Below are positions 62,401 to 64,000 of a stretch of DNA of 64,000 nucleotides, piece by piece; the first letter of the stretch is position 1, and every line of letters starts with the position of its first letter. Source of the stretch: Lethocerus indicus (Eukaryota; Arthropoda; Insecta; Hemiptera; Belostomatidae); NCBI GenBank assembly GCA_019843655.1, contig JACDQD010000105.1:124001-188000 (forward strand), read 5' to 3'. The position numbers were made by a program, and so were the translations under genes. The notes under the pieces were generated by a model. The model did not search any database and was not told where the DNA came from. It saw only the letters and a list, made by a program, of their open reading frames with translations.

Positions 62401-63443
62401 GATTTAGAAAACTTTGTCACAGAAAGATGAAATGCATATTTAAATGAAACTAGTTTTAATTAGGTTAAAATTGTTTAATAGAAGGTGGCTTGAAAGATAT
62501 AACAACATTCTCGTGCATAACTCAATTCGACAGCTGAATCGTAAATTCATTTAATATTCACGTTATTTAATGAACAGAATGGAACAACCCATTAACGAGT
62601 ACGTTATATCGATAAAATATACCGAACTGTTAAATACAATTTCTTACCCGTGGCCCGCTCACTATTTACTATTTACTGATTTATTGTTATAGAATTGTTT
62701 CTCACGCGAAGTTCGTACTTAAATTCTTGCATAAATCATTATACCCATTTTGCGCTGAATAGGCAAACCGGGAATGCAATTAGCGCCTTTGCAGTGCAAG
62801 ATAGGCTAAGCCGTCCTCCCTAACCGTCATTTATCGTTTTAAGGTTTCGCGGTACCGCAGTGGTTTGATAGAGTGCGTAAAGTACGTTATGATAATTCAG
62901 CATAGACGTCGGTCAAAAAGCGCGTAATCGTGATAATTAGAGGAGTTGCGGGTGTCCAGACCGCACTAATTTTCTCGTTTTAGAATAAATTGGTTTCCGC
63001 CCTCGGCGAACGTCAAACGGGACGACTGTTACGTCGGGCATTAATTAATAGGAGCATCCCGACTGTTCGTTTCTAGGTTGGCATTTTCTTTCGGTGGGCC
63101 TTTAATTTCCCCGCCGCCGCCCAACCCCCTCAATCCTATATTAATGTAAAATCCCGAGCCGCCCTCGAGTGTAAAACGGAAGGGAGGCGGGCGGTTTAAG
63201 CTTGGCGCCAAAAAGCACCGCCTTAAAGACTGTAAACAAGATAAGTCTCTTTCAGCGGGAGCCGGGTCACACTTGAACCCCCCCCCCACCCATTCACTCC
63301 TTTACTTCTTTTCCCGTTCCTTTTCCTAGGCGGAAGGCGTCCGGGAAAACTGCTGCCCTCCTAAATACTGCCGGCAGCCTTAAGCCCCTCCTTTAGACCG
63401 CACGGCTCACGGCTCCAGCTGACTGAGCCTTATTTTTTTGCAG
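59441..63443. other. Intergenic or intron-like sequence
   Basis: A (TC)-rich tract lies at about 61426-61473. The frame at 60029-60316 (95 codons) lacks splice support. From about 63000 the DNA is GC-rich (CGCCGCCGCCC at 63110-63120), possibly part of the regulatory region of the gene at the right edge. Confidence 0.38.
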
Positions 63444-63560
63444 AGTTTTAAATCGTCACCCACTCGGAATATCGTTACGTTGACTGCAATATTAATAATT
63501 CTACAGGACAATCATTTTCTGGAATTCAAATCTGCCGTGATTAATAAATTAATCAATCCT
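63444..63560 (+). CDS. Candidate exon, 39 codons, phase 0 at both ends
   Basis: A strong acceptor (CCTTATTTTTTTGCAG ending at 63443) and a donor CCT|GTAAGG at 63561 frame an open phase 0 block: SFKSSPTRNIVTLTAILIIL and QDNHFLEFKSAVINKLINP. The Ile/Leu/Asn-rich second half could be chance in AT-rich DNA. It fits in phase after 40558-40655 (phase 1 reading) or 54690-54800. Confidence 0.2.
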
Positions 63561-63839
63561 GTAAGGAGTGTTATATTATGTGTTAGATTTATTCTCTTCG
63601 TTTCTATTTCAGAAAAACCGAAATCATAATTTGGATATTAACATTGTTGTACGGATATAAATATTCTCAAATCGTTTTCAGTTAATTCTGAATAGTGGAC
63701 CACCTTGTTGGGGTGGTACGGGGTGAAAGTGGAAATCGCGGTGGTCACCGCACTTGTTTGTGGGAGCACTCGTAAAAAAAAACCCGCGGAGTAATCGGAT
63801 GAGAGCTCAATTTTTGGCACTGTTATTTGGGGGTCTCGA

Positions 63840-63988
63840 GTCTTGCGTCACGCTCCGATTGGATTCCATTTGAGTTCGCTCGACCGTAAGTTCGGGGATT
63901 CAGTTTATTCGGCACTTTGTTACCCATCTCTGTATCGAGCAAAAATCAACTGGTTTTTTTGTGCATCGTTGAAACAAGTGTAAAGTGA
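63840..63988 (+). promoter_or_regulatory. Candidate promoter and 5' UTR at the right edge
   Basis: TTGCGTCAC (CRE-like) and CCGATTGG (inverted CCAAT) lie at 63842-63863. An arthropod-type initiator TCAGTT sits at 63900-63905, giving a 5' UTR of about 87 nt before the ATG at 63989. There is no TATA box. Confidence 0.33.
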
Positions 63989-64000
63989 ATGGCGTCCGCG
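63989..64000 (+). CDS. Start of a gene running off the window (MASA...)
   Basis: ATG at 63989 in an acceptable context (AAAGTGAATGG) begins MASA before the sequence ends. The GC-rich codons contrast with the AT-rich leader. The call depends on the promoter-like sequence just upstream; the product cannot be named. Confidence 0.35.

Overview
The window looks like a gene-poor, AT-rich stretch of an animal genome, most likely an insect or another arthropod. The reasons are: eukaryotic splice signals around short open blocks; no bacterial-style tightly packed genes (the longest uninterrupted frame is 174 codons); long simple repeats of (CT), (TA) and (GA); three 5'-truncated jockey-type non-LTR retrotransposon fragments; a tRNA-derived SINE head; and TCAGTT-type arthropod initiator sequences in front of candidate first exons. 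No rRNA gene, intact tRNA gene, CRISPR array or intact transposase/polymerase gene was found.

Most of the window reads as intron or intergenic DNA. The best-supported coding blocks are plus-strand exons at 199-410, 32493-32627 and 40558-40655. Weaker blocks are at 28219-28321 and 36653-36690. Their splice phases are mutually compatible, so they may belong to one long plus-strand gene that enters from the left edge and has introns of several to tens of kilobases. Two joins are possible: 199-410 spliced directly to 40558-40655, or 199-410 to 28219-28321 to 32493-32627 to 40558-40655. They would read the 40558 exon in two different frames, both open. I do not recognise the protein. It is charged, low in complexity, rich in His/Pro/Ser/Arg and probably intracellular.

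On the minus strand, a GC-rich island (17212-17560) with three GC boxes and two TCAGTT initiators precedes a short exon (17211-17172) that encodes a signal-peptide-like start and ends at a GTGCGT donor. This suggests the promoter and first coding exon of a secreted or membrane protein transcribed leftward, inside or beside the plus-strand gene. The far right edge (about 63900-64000) looks like another promoter with a start codon at 63989 whose gene continues outside the window. Several more GC-rich blocks (about 3.5, 4.4, 14.1, 19.5, 54.7-54.9, 59.1 and 63.4 kb) are open between plausible splice sites and are listed as low-confidence exon candidates.

Region by region: 0-8 kb, one exon, a jockey fragment and weak exon candidates; 8-12 kb, a (CT)23 tract, a triplicated TAATTA-containing motif, a dispersed repeat, a 16-bp-arm hairpin and an ACCGGT cluster; 12-18 kb, a GC-rich island, a candidate exon, the minus-strand promoter/signal-peptide exon and a second jockey fragment; 18-30 kb, a third jockey fragment, a degenerate coding-like island at 23.3-23.6 kb, a candidate exon and a SINE head; 32-41 kb, the main exons plus a 301-bp MITE-like element beside an inverted copy of the 10-kb repeat; 41-64 kb, mostly intron or intergenic DNA with microsatellites and a few exon candidates. 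Every gene call here rests on open frame, splice context and phase only; no homology search was possible.
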